In this document: positions 13,072 to 25,023 of the stretch, piece after piece | Layout: each line of letters opens with the position of its first letter | Numbering within the stretch: position 1 is the first letter of the stretch | Assembly: GCA_022393335.1 (NCBI GenBank) | Contig: JAJEKB010001135.1 | Span: 62,001-126,000 of the forward strand | Length of the DNA: 64,000 bases | Direction of reading: 5' to 3' | From: Macrotrachela quadricornifera | Taxonomy: Eukaryota > Rotifera > Eurotatoria > Philodinida > Philodinidae | The notes under the pieces: generated by a model | Told to the model about the DNA's origin: nothing | Database searches by the model: none | Seen by the model: the letters and a program-made list of their open reading frames with translations, nothing else | Position numbers and translations under genes: made by a program

Positions 13072-14154
13072 TCATAACGATATTGTACCCCATTGAATAT
13101 TCAGTATATGCTCACGAATTTTACATCGAATAACTATTAATATTGTGATAAAATTACCAAGAAAAAGTATTAGCAAAATTATAGTAAGAATTTTTAATAT
13201 AGTACGTCAATCAGAGTTTGGTTCAGCACTTGGTGTTATTGATAGATTATAGAGACTACAAGTATTATAAAATTGACATAGATAACCAAAAAAAAAGAAA
13301 TGGTGCTAGAAAAGTATAAGCACGTAACATCCATAATTGAAAACCTTCTATTGTTATAGCTCATAAATGATATAAAAGACCTCGTTGATAATAATATAAA
13401 GGTACTTGAACATAAGTAATATATAAAATAAAAATATTATGTTGTTCACGAATTAAGTAATATGATATTACTGATGGCCACAGAAGAATAATACGTGCAC
13501 ATGCTGTTGATATAAAGTGATGTAAACGCCACTACAATAGTATCTTGGAACCATTTACAACAAGAATCGATTCACGAATTGTTAATATATAATAATACCG
13601 AACAAGAAGAAAATGAAAGAACGCATCGAATGCTCAATTAATTGGTAATATTATACACATTAATAATAGTGTAAGCATTATAACAAGTGTAACACGAAAT
13701 TTAAGTCGTTCATAACTTTCTCTATATCAACACTGATCTAATTTATCTAAAATTAATACAAATAAATTACTACTAAGTATCGTACGTAAATGTCGTTCAG
13801 GTAGTTGTGGTAGAGTATATGTAATTCGTTTAAGATAAGTTGAACGTTGTATAATTAAATGTTCATGAATTTTTTGTAAATGAATTCTAAACTCTTCAAG
13901 TGTTTCAACGTTTTCTTCATTTTCACAACAAATGCATAATGATGCATTTTTACCTTTTGTCTTTATAGTTCGTTCATCATTCGAAAAAATTTTAAGTGGT
14001 TGATGTAAATCAATTAATTTATTTAAATTATCTACTTTTCTCATTGTTGAATGAGATCTTGAATTCTAGCATCAAAAGTCGTCCTTGGTACAGTTGAATT
14101 ACAACATTGTCATAATGATATCGTTACAAGTTGAAGTTGTTTAATAGTAGACAT
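13072..14154 (-). pseudogene. TMEM120: TMEM120 (TACAN-family) pseudogene, intronless
   Basis: Read on the minus strand, the sequence matches TMEM120 over most of its length. The N-terminal start is near 14154. The family segments YERLKFRVTLVIML, FHFLLVRYYYILTIRES, ILVVNGSKI, LYYYQRGLLYHL, ITIEGFQLWMLRAYTFLAPF and LFLGNFITILIVIR follow in order. TMEM120 proteins are six-helix membrane proteins of the nuclear envelope/ER implicated in fat metabolism. The copy is broken. In-frame stops fall at 13727-13729, 13634-13636, 13532-13534 (where the family has Trp) and 13361-13363 (where it has Arg). There is another stop at 14110-14112 in a different frame, and frame shifts occur near 14045 and between about 13270 and 13170. 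No introns are needed to follow the homology, so it could be a retrocopy, though no poly(A) tail is visible. Confidence 0.82.
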
Positions 14155-14518
14155 CTTATTGTTGACAAAAATAGAAATGAAAGAAAAGATCACAACTATC
14201 AAGCATGATTTATGTTATCAGGTCACACTGTTAATGAAACGGCCAAGTACAACAAAACAATAACAAACATATTCTTTGTTTTTTTTTATCGTACTTTTAT
14301 TTTTTCATTATAGTAGAATTTAGTACGTAATTACGTTGCAATATAAGGCTTAAGAAATAAGAATAATTCATTATTTTTGTTTTTGATTCAACATGACAAA
14401 TAAAAATATGTTTACATATTTTCGTATTATAAAATGATCGATTTTTGCTATACAATGAACAAAACAGCACTTATAGAAGAGAAAAATAAAAATGATTAAG
14501 CAAACAAAAAGAAAAGAT
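14155..14518. other. Short intergenic spacer, nothing seen
   Basis: AT-rich spacer between the TMEM120 pseudogene and the 3' end of the next minus-strand gene. The open frame at 14371-14610 is hydrophobic and overlaps the real gene out of frame, so it is dismissed. Confidence 0.6.
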
Positions 14519-15058
14519 TTATTCAAAAACACCATTACGACGATAAAATGATTCTTCAACAATTTTTCCTCGAGCATATGTTGGTGCTTTAAATTGTTGA
14601 CCACTATCACCTAATTTCCATCCATATTCCATTGTACTGGAAACTGGATATTGATATTTATGTTCAGGTTGAATTTGTTTACGTAAATTTAAATATTTAT
14701 AACGACCTTTTTCTTCTTTTGAAAATCCATCAAATAAAACATCTTTATACTCCTTTTTAATTGGATACATTTCTTTCAATGCATTGGGATTATGTTCTAA
14801 ATCAAGTTTTTTTGCTAATTCATCTAATGTATCAGTTGGATCATAACGTGGTTTTGGTCGTGGAGGAAAAACAATTGTTGGTAAAGAACGACCAATAGGT
14901 TTGGCAGTGGCTTGTGTATAAAATGCACGTTTAAACCATTCATCATCATTTGGATTTGGTTTAAATGTTTGATGCCAAGAGACACGAGTCATCGCTTCTT
15001 TTTCAATTAATTCTTTCCATGCATTTTGTGTGCGTGTATCAAAGGCCATACGCGTCAT
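14519..15058 (-). CDS. Ciliary/sperm microtubule inner protein-like (SPMIP1-like), 179 aa
   Basis: A single exon with a clear start and stop encodes a basic, Pro/Tyr/Lys-rich 179-aa protein without signal peptide or membrane segment. The N-terminal segment NAWKELIEKEAMTRVSWH resembles the start of SPMIP1 (ATP6V1FNB). The C-terminal part has repeated Tyr-Pro and aromatic motifs (GRYKYLNLRKQ, EHKYQYPVSS, MEYGWKLGD) typical of small proteins that line the inside of axonemal doublet microtubules. The assignment comes from remembered motif similarity and is tentative. Met4 is an alternative start. Codon choice (A/T-ending) matches neighbouring genes, which supports real coding sequence. The gene is intronless, unlike most genes in the window. 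Confidence 0.7.
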   Translation of the reverse strand: MTRMAFDTRTQNAWKELIEKEAMTRVSWHQTFKPNPNDDEWFKRAFYTQATAKPIGRSLPTIVFPPRPKPRYDPTDTLDELAKKLDLEHNPNALKEMYPIKKEYKDVLFDGFSKEEKGRYKYLNLRKQIQPEHKYQYPVSSTMEYGWKLGDSGQQFKAPTYARGKIVEESFYRRNGVFE

Positions 15059-16959
15059 GATTATAGTTTTAATATAGGATTTAAATAGATGATTTTAGCT
15101 AGAAAAAATTTACACCTAAAGTAAAAGAAAAAGTATCCGTTACTGTTGCAAAAAAAGAAAACGCTTTATGTGTTTTCATTTCATTTTTTTATTTGAATGC
15201 GAATGAAAAAAAGTGAAGAGTGGCACAACAGAACAATCTACCATGGCGACGAAGAATGACGCGGCATGGTTTATTCTAAGGAAGGACGCAACAATAGCCG
15301 ATAGAAGAAGAAGAAGAAAAAAAGAAGAGAAAAAAAGAAAAAAAAGATTGACGTTGTCTACCTGTAAGTACCGAAAAAAAACGGAAAGAAGAGAAGTACG
15401 AGAAAAGAACGAAAGAATTTTCAAAAGAAATAAGAGAAATAAATACCTCTCTTTCTTTTTTTTTCTACTTCTACAATTGCATCCATAATGCATTAGATAT
15501 AATCAATGACTCTTGATTCAAAAATCATTTTTAATCAGTTTATTTCATTGAAAAAAAATCATCTTTTACTCTTATAATAAGGATGTCCGGAATCTAATTC
15601 ACATTCTTCTTTTTGGTTAAATTATTCATTGAAGTGTTATAATCAAATCAATATTATTCTTTTCTTGATTCGCAAGAAAGTGACAATTTTTTTATCTACT
15701 GATTGATTGCTTCTGATAGCAAAAAAAGTAAATAATCAATTAATAATTTGATGTTACCGGAAATAATCTTCTTATTCTTATAATAGAGAAATAAATTAGT
15801 ACTAACACAAAGAAATCAAGATTAAAGAGAAATAACCAAAGTTTTTAATATACATCTAGAAGATTTTGATTCTTACTAAGTTTATGATCAATGTATATAA
15901 ATCGAAAAAATTTCTCCGCTCATGATTACCTGAAAGCAAATAATTATTTTCATACAGGTTTAAATATCTAACTAAAGATGAGTTGATTTCTCAATGATAT
16001 TAATTTGATACATATATATACATGTGAAGTACTTATAATTAAAAGCTATTTTGACTTTTTGTTAATGTCACATCAGAAATACGTCTGCAGATCATGTTAT
16101 AATGAACATGAAGTTCACAGTCATCTGCAAACATTTTCTTTTTGCAGCACAAATCAAGAATGAGCACATTGCCTGAGTTTGAATTTTGTAAGTCTTCAGA
16201 TCTTCTTTTGAAAAGTTGCAATACATTTAACTTTAGAATGAATCTATTCACATGTTAAAATAAAGTTGAGTTTGATCTTTAGATAAATTATTTGATTTTC
16301 AATTTCATTACATCATGATGATATTCTTTCTCATAGTGAACACGTTGTTCACACATATTTTTAAAAATAAGACACATCAAAGTTGTTACTTTTTCTTTTC
16401 AGTACTATTTGTCATTCATCATCATTCCTTCTCTCAGCTTCATCACTTTCAGGTTTATTCAACAATAAAAAAAAGAAAGCTGTCGCATGTACATACGTAC
16501 ATATATGCACAATGTTATTGTTGTTGATAAGTTATTGTATGAATGAGACATTATTGCAGCTGTTCACTTTCTGATTGCATCATCATAACAACGAAATAGT
16601 GTTGCTCTTTTTAATTGTTATCTTTCTATACAACATAATTGCATTCTTATTATTTACTCATTTAAATTTTATTTTTTTTCATACTATTTTCTCCAGGTCA
16701 CGAGTGACACATTTCAATTTCACTATATCGCTTGGGACTTCCGTCAAACTGTTCGAAACACTTGACTAGCACCGGCGACTATATATTTTTTTTTAAATTT
16801 ATGTATGTAATAACACCCGGACACGTGGTACTTCGCATATTATAGACATTGCTCGTTTGATTGCATAATTAATTTACGGAAGAAAGAGAAGAGAGAATAA
16901 ACATGAGAAAATAGAGAGAAAGAGAGAGAGGAAAAGCGAAAAAAGAATTATACTGAAAA
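15059..16959. other. Gene-free, purine-rich stretch
   Basis: Contains AAG/GAA-rich runs around 15300-15440. These produce long but low-complexity open frames on both strands (15176-15493 and 15213-15488) that overlap each other and are not credible. An open frame at 16039-16251 (minus) has a mixed composition but no recognisable domain. GA-rich runs near 16880-16980 precede the leader exon of the next gene. Confidence 0.5.
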
Positions 16960-17073
16960 AGAGAGAAGTGTTAATCTCAATTAGATAGTTGAGTTCTATA
17001 CTAAGTGATACACACATCATCATACGCTCAATTTGATCGACACGCCTTCTTCATCGTAAAGAAGTATACAAAA
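16960..17073 (+). other. Probable 5' UTR exon ending in a GTAAGT donor
   Basis: A strong donor (GTAAGT) begins at 17074. It pairs well with the acceptor at 17631-17632, 11 bases before the ATG at 17644. The left border of this exon is not determined; the value given is only the end of the purine-rich run. The intervening 557-base intron has no coding content. Confidence 0.45.
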
Positions 17074-17643
17074 GTAAGTTAATTTTTTACTTTAAAATAT
17101 TTTCTTTAATAGAGTCATGGTTAATTCTACATCTAAACTAATTTGATATCCTACTAAATTAGTAGTACATTTTATATATCGTCAGATGATTTTTTCCACA
17201 TACTTAATTTTTACAAATTAATTCTTTCTGATTGTACATTGATCATTATCGAGTACTTTTAAAAATTTTATTTCTATTACAATTATGAAAATTTATTGTA
17301 TCCATTTCCTATATAGGCATTAGAATCTTTCATCACATTCGTAGAGTATCGAAAGTCAAGTAGATCTTATAATGACCGATCTGTGCCAGAAAATACTTAA
17401 ATATTAAAATATAATATTTTCACTTGATATAAACTTACTAAATACCATGCTATTATTTTTCTTAGTTAATTACAACCAATACCTCTTGAGACTTTATCCA
17501 GATTGGAGTTTATAAATATTGAACTAAGCTAGTATATTGTGGGAGAATATGTTTCGTATTCACCTGATTGCTATGTACTTGTATTTTCTATATAATTACT
17601 TAATTAATACAATTTTATTTTTTTTCATTTAGATAATATTTTC

Positions 17644-17991
17644 ATGGCACAATCTCAAGGTTATAAACGTTTTCGTTCATCAATCAATACTATTTATCAT
17701 GGTACCAGTACTCCACAAACATCTAATAATAAAATTTTTCCTCGTGCTTCTACACCAAATAATCCTCGTTCTAAGAATTCAATTGAACAAGAAACAATTC
17801 CTGTTCCTTCATCACCTCGTCCACAAGTTAATATTCATCATAAAATACATAAAAAACGACGACAACATCGTTCTAATCATCATTATCAAATTCATATTGA
17901 TCATATTATTTTAATTCAACAACAAAAGAAATCTTGTTCACATTGTCATTGTAAAAAAATAAAATCTCAACAAATCTTAGGTGTTCTATAA
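17644..17991 (+). CDS. Small basic Ser/Pro/His-rich protein, 115 aa, unknown
   Basis: The single coding exon (17633-17991 with its short UTR) encodes 115 aa. The first half is Ser/Thr/Pro/Asn-rich with several SP and TP dipeptides (STPQ, STPNNP, SSPRP). The second half is strongly basic and His-rich and ends with a small Cys/His cluster (SCSHCHC). There is no signal peptide or membrane segment. Support comes from the matching 5' UTR donor/acceptor pair and codon use like that of neighbouring genes, not from homology. It points toward the convergent KCNQ gene, whose 3' end lies about 360 bases away. I do not recognise a family. Confidence 0.5.
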   Translation: MAQSQGYKRFRSSINTIYHGTSTPQTSNNKIFPRASTPNNPRSKNSIEQETIPVPSSPRPQVNIHHKIHKKRRQHRSNHHYQIHIDHIILIQQQKKSCSHCHCKKIKSQQILGVL

Positions 17992-18349
17992 ATAACCATT
18001 ATTCACAGATTTTTCTTTTCTAATACAATATAGAATTTTTGTTTGATATCATGTTATTTTTTTTTAATTTTCAATAAACAAAATTGACACATATATATTA
18101 TGTTACGATTATTATCATTGATATCTTTTAGACAAGAGAAGAAGAAAAAAATTCTTCATGACAATTCAAATTGTTTTTTCTCTTTATATTTTTGATCGGC
18201 AATGAAAAAAAACAGTGAGTAACATGGAAAGGAGTTATAACAACCAGATAAGGCACCGGTTACATGAAGCAACAAATATTATCGAAATAGAAGAATTTCT
18301 AATTAATATAGATAAATAAATACAACTATCAAAGAGAAAAAAAGAAATA

Positions 18350-21300
18350 TTAGACAACGGGAGTTCTTGATGAATTTAAATTATCTTGAAAGAGCCAATA
18401 AAGACTAACAAGACTTTCGCGTGAATGATCTCTTGCTGGTGATGATGGAGGTACCAATGGTTGTGTTAAATTTGTTCGAGATGAACTACGTATCGCAGGA
18501 GTTAAAGGTGGTGGTAATGGTTGCGATGATGTTGATATTACGGTTTGAGGATGAGTTCGTCGTCGTCGACGACGACGCCGACGATAAACATGAAAACGAG
18601 TACCAGTTCGAATTCGATTTATAATAATAGGTGCTACTGGAATTGGAGTTGGAGCTGAAGTTAATGATTGTTGTTGAATACTACGTTCCAACAGACTACT
18701 AGCTAATTGACAAAGTTTATCCACTTTCGAATCCAAACAATCTACCTAAAATAATTATTTAGAATATTCAAATAATCTTAATAAGAATAAATCATTATAC
18801 GTATAAAATATTCAGTCTAAGACGAGATGGCTCTTTCTTACTTTTAAATAATTGCGAACTTTAAGAGAGAGTCTGTGAAAACACGATCTAAACCGGTTGC
18901 AAAAAAAATTTCATTTTTGAAATAAGTTAGCTAGTTTGAAAGAACGTAAAAAGTTAGTCAGAAACCTAAATTTTTACAACTATTGACTAAAGTCTTCTAG
19001 TGTTTCAAGAAAAATTTATTTTCACTCAAAATACTTGATCGTCAAAAATCATAGATTTTGAGACGTTTTTTTAAATGAAATTTTTGATCACAAAAAATTG
19101 ATCAAAGGCATTATCAAATTATACAATTCGAGAGAGTGGAAACTGCTCTACATAACCCTACATTTTATTTATGTCATTACGTCTATTACAGAAAAGAAGA
19201 ACTCATTATAATATGCAAGTTCCACCATTTTCTCATGCTGGTCTTTTTTTACTTTTTTATTTTTGTTATATCATTATTTGTAAGAGCCTAGAAAAAATTT
19301 CACGTAGTCTTGTAGCGCATCAAAAGACGCATCTTTTCATAAAAAAAAACATTTGTTCCACAGTACTAGCAAAGTTCATCACCATGTTACCATTACACAT
19401 CATTTTATGGCGTTTTCATAAAAAATCACTTATTGACTCTTAATTTTAACCAGAAGAATTACAGTTTAAGTGAAAACAAATAACATATTTGGAACCAGTG
19501 TTGAAAACTGAGCCAGTTTATATATATTTCAAAATTTTTCATTGACTTTTGTCTTTCTCAAAAGTTCTGCCCTGGCCAACCTCAGAACTCCGAAGAAAAA
19601 CGAATTTTATCGAAAAGATATTGAGACAGTACAAATATAAAAGTATCATTTTGGTAAGATTCGTTTTTCTTCGGAGTTCTGAGGAAGACCTGGGAAGAAT
19701 TTTTGATAAAAAAATGTTACTGAAAACCTGTGAAACTTACATAAACTGGCTCAGTTTTCAACACTGGTTCCAAATATGTTATTTGTTTTCACTTAAACTG
19801 TAATTCTTCTGGTTAAAATTAAGAGTCAATAAGTGATTTTTTATGAAAACGCCATAAAATGATGTGTAATGGTAACATGGTGATGAACTTTGCTAGTACT
19901 GTGGAACAAATGTTTTTTTTTATGAAAAGATGCGTCTTTTGATGCGCTACAAGACTACGTGAAATTTTTTCTAGGCTCTTACAAATAATGGTATGACAAA
20001 AATAAAAAAGTAAAAAAAGACCAGCATGAGAAAATGGTGGAACTTGCATATTATAATGAGTTCTTCTTTTCTTTAATAGACGTAATGACATAAATAAAAT
20101 GTAGGGTTATGTAGAGCAGTTTCCACTCTCTCGAATTGTATAATTTGATAATGCCTTTGATCAATTTTTTGTGATCAAAAATTTCATTTAAAAAAACGTC
20201 TCAAAATCTATGATTTTTGACGATCAAGTATTTTGAGTGAAAATTAATTTTTCTAGAAATACTAGAAGACTTTAGTCAATAGTTGTAAAAATTTAGGTTT
20301 CTGACTAACTTTTTACGTTCTTTCAAACTAGCTAACTTATTTCAAAAATGAAATTTTTTTGCAACCGGTTTAGGTCGTGATCTCATGGATTCTCTCTTAA
20401 GAATTGAGAAATTTAATCACTAGTATTATTTTGAATGAAATTATATAAAAATAAATTTACTTGTCTTTCAATCTTGCATATTCTTGATGCTAAACTTGGA
20501 CCTGATTCATAACTATCACCTGATTTTGATATACCTAATACTTTATCCAATCTAAAATAAATATGATGTATATAAAAAAAAAATAATTTTTATTATTTAA
20601 ATTTTCTACCTCGCTTGAAGATATTTCATTCTTGCAAGCATATCAACATTGCCTGTTGAATATTGTTCAATAACATCAGTAACATCATATGGACGTAAAG
20701 CTTCACGAAATTTTCGTCTTGCTACAAAAAATTTAACTTTTCGTATAAAACGAATAGCATGTCTATGTGCTGTTGTTAATGATTGAACATCATTTGCATA
20801 ATATAAATGATCTTCTTCATTATCTAGTTTATTTATAACATAAAATAAAGATTACAAAAAAAAGAAAATTAATTTACCAGATGACGATCCTTCCTGTGGA
20901 GTAACGACACTCATTGATGGTGTAATACTTGCTGTTTCTGAAATTGTATCAATACATGAACGCATTGCAGCTACCGTAGAAACTGGTAAAGATTTTGTAT
21001 TTGAAACATTATTATTTATATTAGTATTATTTGAAGTAGTTGTTGGTGGAGTTTCTCGCGTTGGTGTTCGTCGTCGAAAACTAACTCGATTTAAAAATGA
21101 TTGATTATTACGCATTCTGAATGAACTGAATGAACTAATAAAAAAAAAGAAAAGAATAATTAATCAACATTTATTATATTAATTAGTTAATTAAAAATAA
21201 AATTTCCTACCCTGGATGAGCATTTGTTTGTGATGTTGTAGAAGTATTTTGTTCTTTACGTGGTGGACGTACATGTACTTTCCATGTTGCTTTTGATAGA

Positions 21301-24300
21301 GATTTTTCATCGGCTGCATAAACACGCCATAAATTTTGTATTAATAAAACTGCAGGAATTTTTCGTCGTTTATAATGTTTTTGACGTTGTTGTTGTTGAA
21401 CTTTTAATGCAAAACCTGAACCAAGAATACCCTATATAAATACCAATAAAAAAAATTTATATATAAAAAAGAAATTCATTATATTACCGCAGGTAAAGCA
21501 AAAAAACTTATACCAATAAAAGAACATATAGCAGCAATTAATTTGCCAATATATGATGATGGTACTTTATCACCATATCCTACCTAAATAAATATATTTA
21601 CATTTTCTTAATCATTTAATAAATTAAACAAAACATCTTACAGTGCATAATGTAATCTATAAAAAAAATATATAAAAAAACACAAGTTAATAAAATAAAT
21701 GAAATAAATAAAAAATATATATTTTTACATACAATTCCCCACCATAATGCGTCGGCAAATGTTTCAAACTTATGACGATCAGTATCAATTAAATTTGTAA
21801 TTGAACTAGTTGCCATTAAATTTGTTACATTATTTATTATCGTTCCTTTTGTTTCAACAACACTATCTTTTTCAACAAGAAACATAATAAATGAAGAAAA
21901 AATAAGTACTAAAAATCCAATATAAATTGTTGTAATAAGTTCCTTAAATAATAAAAGAGAAGAACAAAATATTTTAAATTAATTAACAAAAAAACTGATG
22001 CAAACTTGTCTATGAGCATAAACAACAGAACCTAATAATTTCCAAGTACCACCACGACGATCCATTCTTAACATACGTAAAATTTGAAAAAAACGTAAAC
22101 CACGTAAAGCTGAAGCAGCGAAAACTCCATTACCACCTCGACTATTTAAACAAAGCGTTATAACAGTAGCCACAATCACAGTAAAATCTATATATTAAAA
22201 AAAAAAAATTTTTTTTTTAATATTATTTTCTTATTTTCAAAATTCATACCAAGAGCACAAAAAGGTTTTTTCATAAAACGTAAACGGCCCATTAATGTTT
22301 GATAACGTGAACGACAACCTGCACTCCACACACGTAATGATAATTCAGTTGTAAGCCATATAACAACAACAATTTCCTTAAAAAATAAAAATACATTCAA
22401 ATTAAATATAATTAATTTAAAAAAATATTTACACTCTGTAATAACACAGTTGATGCTATTGATTCGTAATCAGGCATTGTAACAACCACAGAAAGAAATA
22501 AACATAGAAAAACGGTGAAAAACCTATAGAAAAAAATTTAAATTTTAAATAGTTTAGTTTTTATTTATTTATAAGGAATATTTAAATATTTAATAGGATA
22601 CTATCACTTTATGTAATATTTATATGTGTTATATTAAAATGTTTGAAAAAAAAGAATATAATTAGCATGATAAACAATAGAAATTATTCAAGATGACAAG
22701 TTTTATTATTAAATGAAAATTTATATTTTGATTTATTGAATTATTTCTGAAAGAATATTATTAAATCGAACAATTATTAATTCAATTGCTCTTTTTAAGC
22801 AGATTAATTCCTTATCTTTAGATAAAAAAATCCATATAAATAAAGCTAATGATCATTAAACAATATTTAAAATATGAGATCATTTTTATTAAAGAATATA
22901 TTTAACTATTATATAGAATAGTTACAGAAAACAATCATTTTTTCAAAGAAAAACAAAACCAGTCAAAATCAAATGAATAATAGTTCTTCAATAATTACTA
23001 TCAATCTATCAAAATTTTTGTTTACATTTTGTTTGACATGATCTTAAAAAGCATATAAATCTATTTTGAAAAATTCTATTTCCTTATTATTTAGACGAGC
23101 GTATATATTAATCAGAAAGTATTCTTTTATTGATGAAAACATGTTTTCATAGTGCATTTTACAATCATAATAATGTTTTCATCTCATTTTCTCTTTATTT
23201 AAATAGTATATAGAACAAGGTATTAATATTCATATTTCTATATGGGTACATATCTAAACTAAATAAAATTATTTTATATATTGATCTTCTTATACAGTAC
23301 GAAAGAGAAAATGACTAATAATTTCTTCATATATGTTTATGTCTATTCATATAAAAGTCACGCAATTTGTGGAAATTAGAAAGAGAAAATTTATGGGTTT
23401 TCATTTGTTTTCTTTGTCTTTTTTTTTGATAATTTTATAAATGAAATGTTTTTAAGATATAACTATATATATATATATAGTTGTATATGTATCTTATCTA
23501 TTTTTCATCGTTATAAAATAAGAAAATATTAAGATCGCATGGGATCAATCGATTTTTTTTCGGCTATTTTCACAGGCTCTCATTAGATGCTAGAGATTTG
23601 CTTTAATGGTTCCATAGGGAGAAAAGCAAAAGAAGAAAAAAGATCTGTTTCCGGACTCTAATCTGAGGTGACTTATGCTTATAATTCTGATTTTTAGGAT
23701 GCTATTTTTTTTCAATTAAAACAAGCACTATATGAACTAGAAATTTTCTTTTTTTTTTTCCTCCTTTCTCTTCTTTTGTTATCCATTCCGGATGTTGAGC
23801 AAATCGATCTTGTCTAAAGCATTCAATGATTTTTATTGTTTATCAATAAAGAAAATAAAAAATTTTATGGAGCACAAAAATGAATTTTTTTTTTCCTAGT
23901 TCAATAAAAGATAACAAGAAAAAAAAACTTAATTTACTTACACAAATGTATGATAAATAACGGCTTTACAACCATGTGGTCGTTCTAAAAAATTATATAT
24001 ACGTAATTGAGTACGTCGATATGATGGTGAACGTTTTTGTATTGGATGAAAAATAAGAGGTTTTCCAAGTAATGATACACGTTTTTCAAGTAATAATCGA
24101 CTATCATTTGCTGATAAACCAACTAATGGTCGATATTTTAATGGTGATACATATACAGGACGAAATTCAGCACCTAATGTAGCTGAGGTACCAGTTGTAG
24201 TTGTTATTGGTATTGCTGTTGATATATCTTCTTTCATATTTATATATGTTATTGATGGACGTGGTTCTATATCAATTCCACCAAGTTGAGGTGTTGATGA

Positions 24301-25023
24301 ACTTCTATGAATGATGATCGGTTGATCGTTAGTGAATGTCACGCAGGCAGTACGACTAGAAGACTGATCGTTTCCATTAAATGGTATTGCTGTTGTTGTT
24401 CCTGTTCCTATTACTCCTGTTTCTGTTCTTGTTGTTTCTAATGGAAAGACGAGGGGTGTAGATGGTGATGTTCGAAAAAATTGATCCCTTTGCTGATGAC
24501 GAGAATAATTGCAGTAACGTTGATGTTGCTGTTCATTGTTTTTACTTTCCTCTTCTATGCTTTGGTTACTACCATTACTTTCTTCTTCGTTCTCGTCTCC
24601 TGTGTAATCAGAATCTCTCTCGTCATCATTATTGACGTTTTCATCTATTATGATTGAAGTTTGCTGAACATTACTAGAATCATCCGTTGACATCTTTTTC
24701 TCGGTTCGTTTGCGTAATATAGAACGTAATGTAGTAACGGATGTTTGTTCTTCATGTTGTTGTTGTTCTTTTTGATTATTTTCTATTTTAATAGAAACAA
24801 GTCTCGAAGTTTCGTCATCATCATCATTATCTTCTTCTTCCTCGCCATTATCATTATCATTGTTGTCTTCATTATTATCTTTTTCTTGATAATTTTTATT
24901 ATTATTATTTGTTAATATTGACATATTTTGTTCGAAATTTATTTGTGTATTTGATAATAATTGTTTATGATCATATTTTATTGAATGATTATTATTTGCT
25001 AAGGATTTTAAAGAAGTTATCAT
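18350..25023 (-). CDS. KCNQ: KCNQ-type voltage-gated potassium channel, 12 exons
   Basis: The exons in transcript order are 25023-23942, 22523-22433, 22376-22250, 22187-22006, 21942-21733, 21656-21642, 21583-21488, 21431-21211, 21134-20878, 20823-20610, 20551-20461 and 18745-18350. They total 994 codons in one frame (993 aa). KCNQ (Kv7) subunits form tetrameric, slowly activating, PIP2- and calmodulin-regulated K+ channels. Landmarks are YNFLERPHG before S1, KPFC before S3, the S4 segment [31 protein letters not shown] (S4-S5), ADALWWGI, filter [23 protein letters not shown] (S6) and the helix-A IQ motif. The C-terminal assembly helix ends [18 protein letters not shown]. Unusual points are a ~330-residue acidic, disordered N-terminus, a long S5-pore turret with an N-V-T glycosylation site, a 15-nt exon in the filter, and a poly-Arg run in the tail. 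Confidence 0.95.
18558..18577. repeat. Perfect 20-bp CGT/ACG palindrome in KCNQ coding exon
   Basis: The repeat is its own reverse complement. On the minus strand it encodes part of a run of nine arginines in the channel's C-terminal tail. The high GC contrasts sharply with its surroundings. Confidence 0.9.
18861..20400. mobile_element. 1.54-kb foldback element (long inverted repeat) inside KCNQ last intron
   Basis: Two arms of about 740 bases run as near-perfect reverse complements from 18861 inward to about 19605 and from 20400 inward to about 19659, around a ~53-base spacer. Both outer ends carry TTAA (18861-18864 and 20397-20400) followed by GAGAGA/TCTCTC, compatible with a TTAA target duplication of piggyBac-like cut-and-paste elements. 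Each arm holds a similar 90-codon open frame (19171-19443 plus, 19819-20091 minus) differing at only three residues. The inner and middle arms are almost identical, whereas the outermost ~30 bases differ more. There is no transposase, so the copy is non-autonomous. Confidence 0.85.
21642..21656 (-). other. KCNQ: 15-nt microexon of KCNQ (start of K+ selectivity filter)
   Basis: This exon is flanked on the minus strand by an acceptor (TTTTATAG) and a donor (GTAAGATG). It encodes ITLCT, exactly the five residues needed between WWGI of the preceding exon and VGYGD of the next. Skipping it leaves the frame open but deletes the pore-helix end and the filter Thr, which would abolish conduction. Confidence 0.9.

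Noticed and set aside
15176..15493. Open frames of 105 and 91 codons on opposite strands
   Set aside because: They overlap on both strands and come from AAG/GAA-rich low-complexity DNA; no motif, no splice context.
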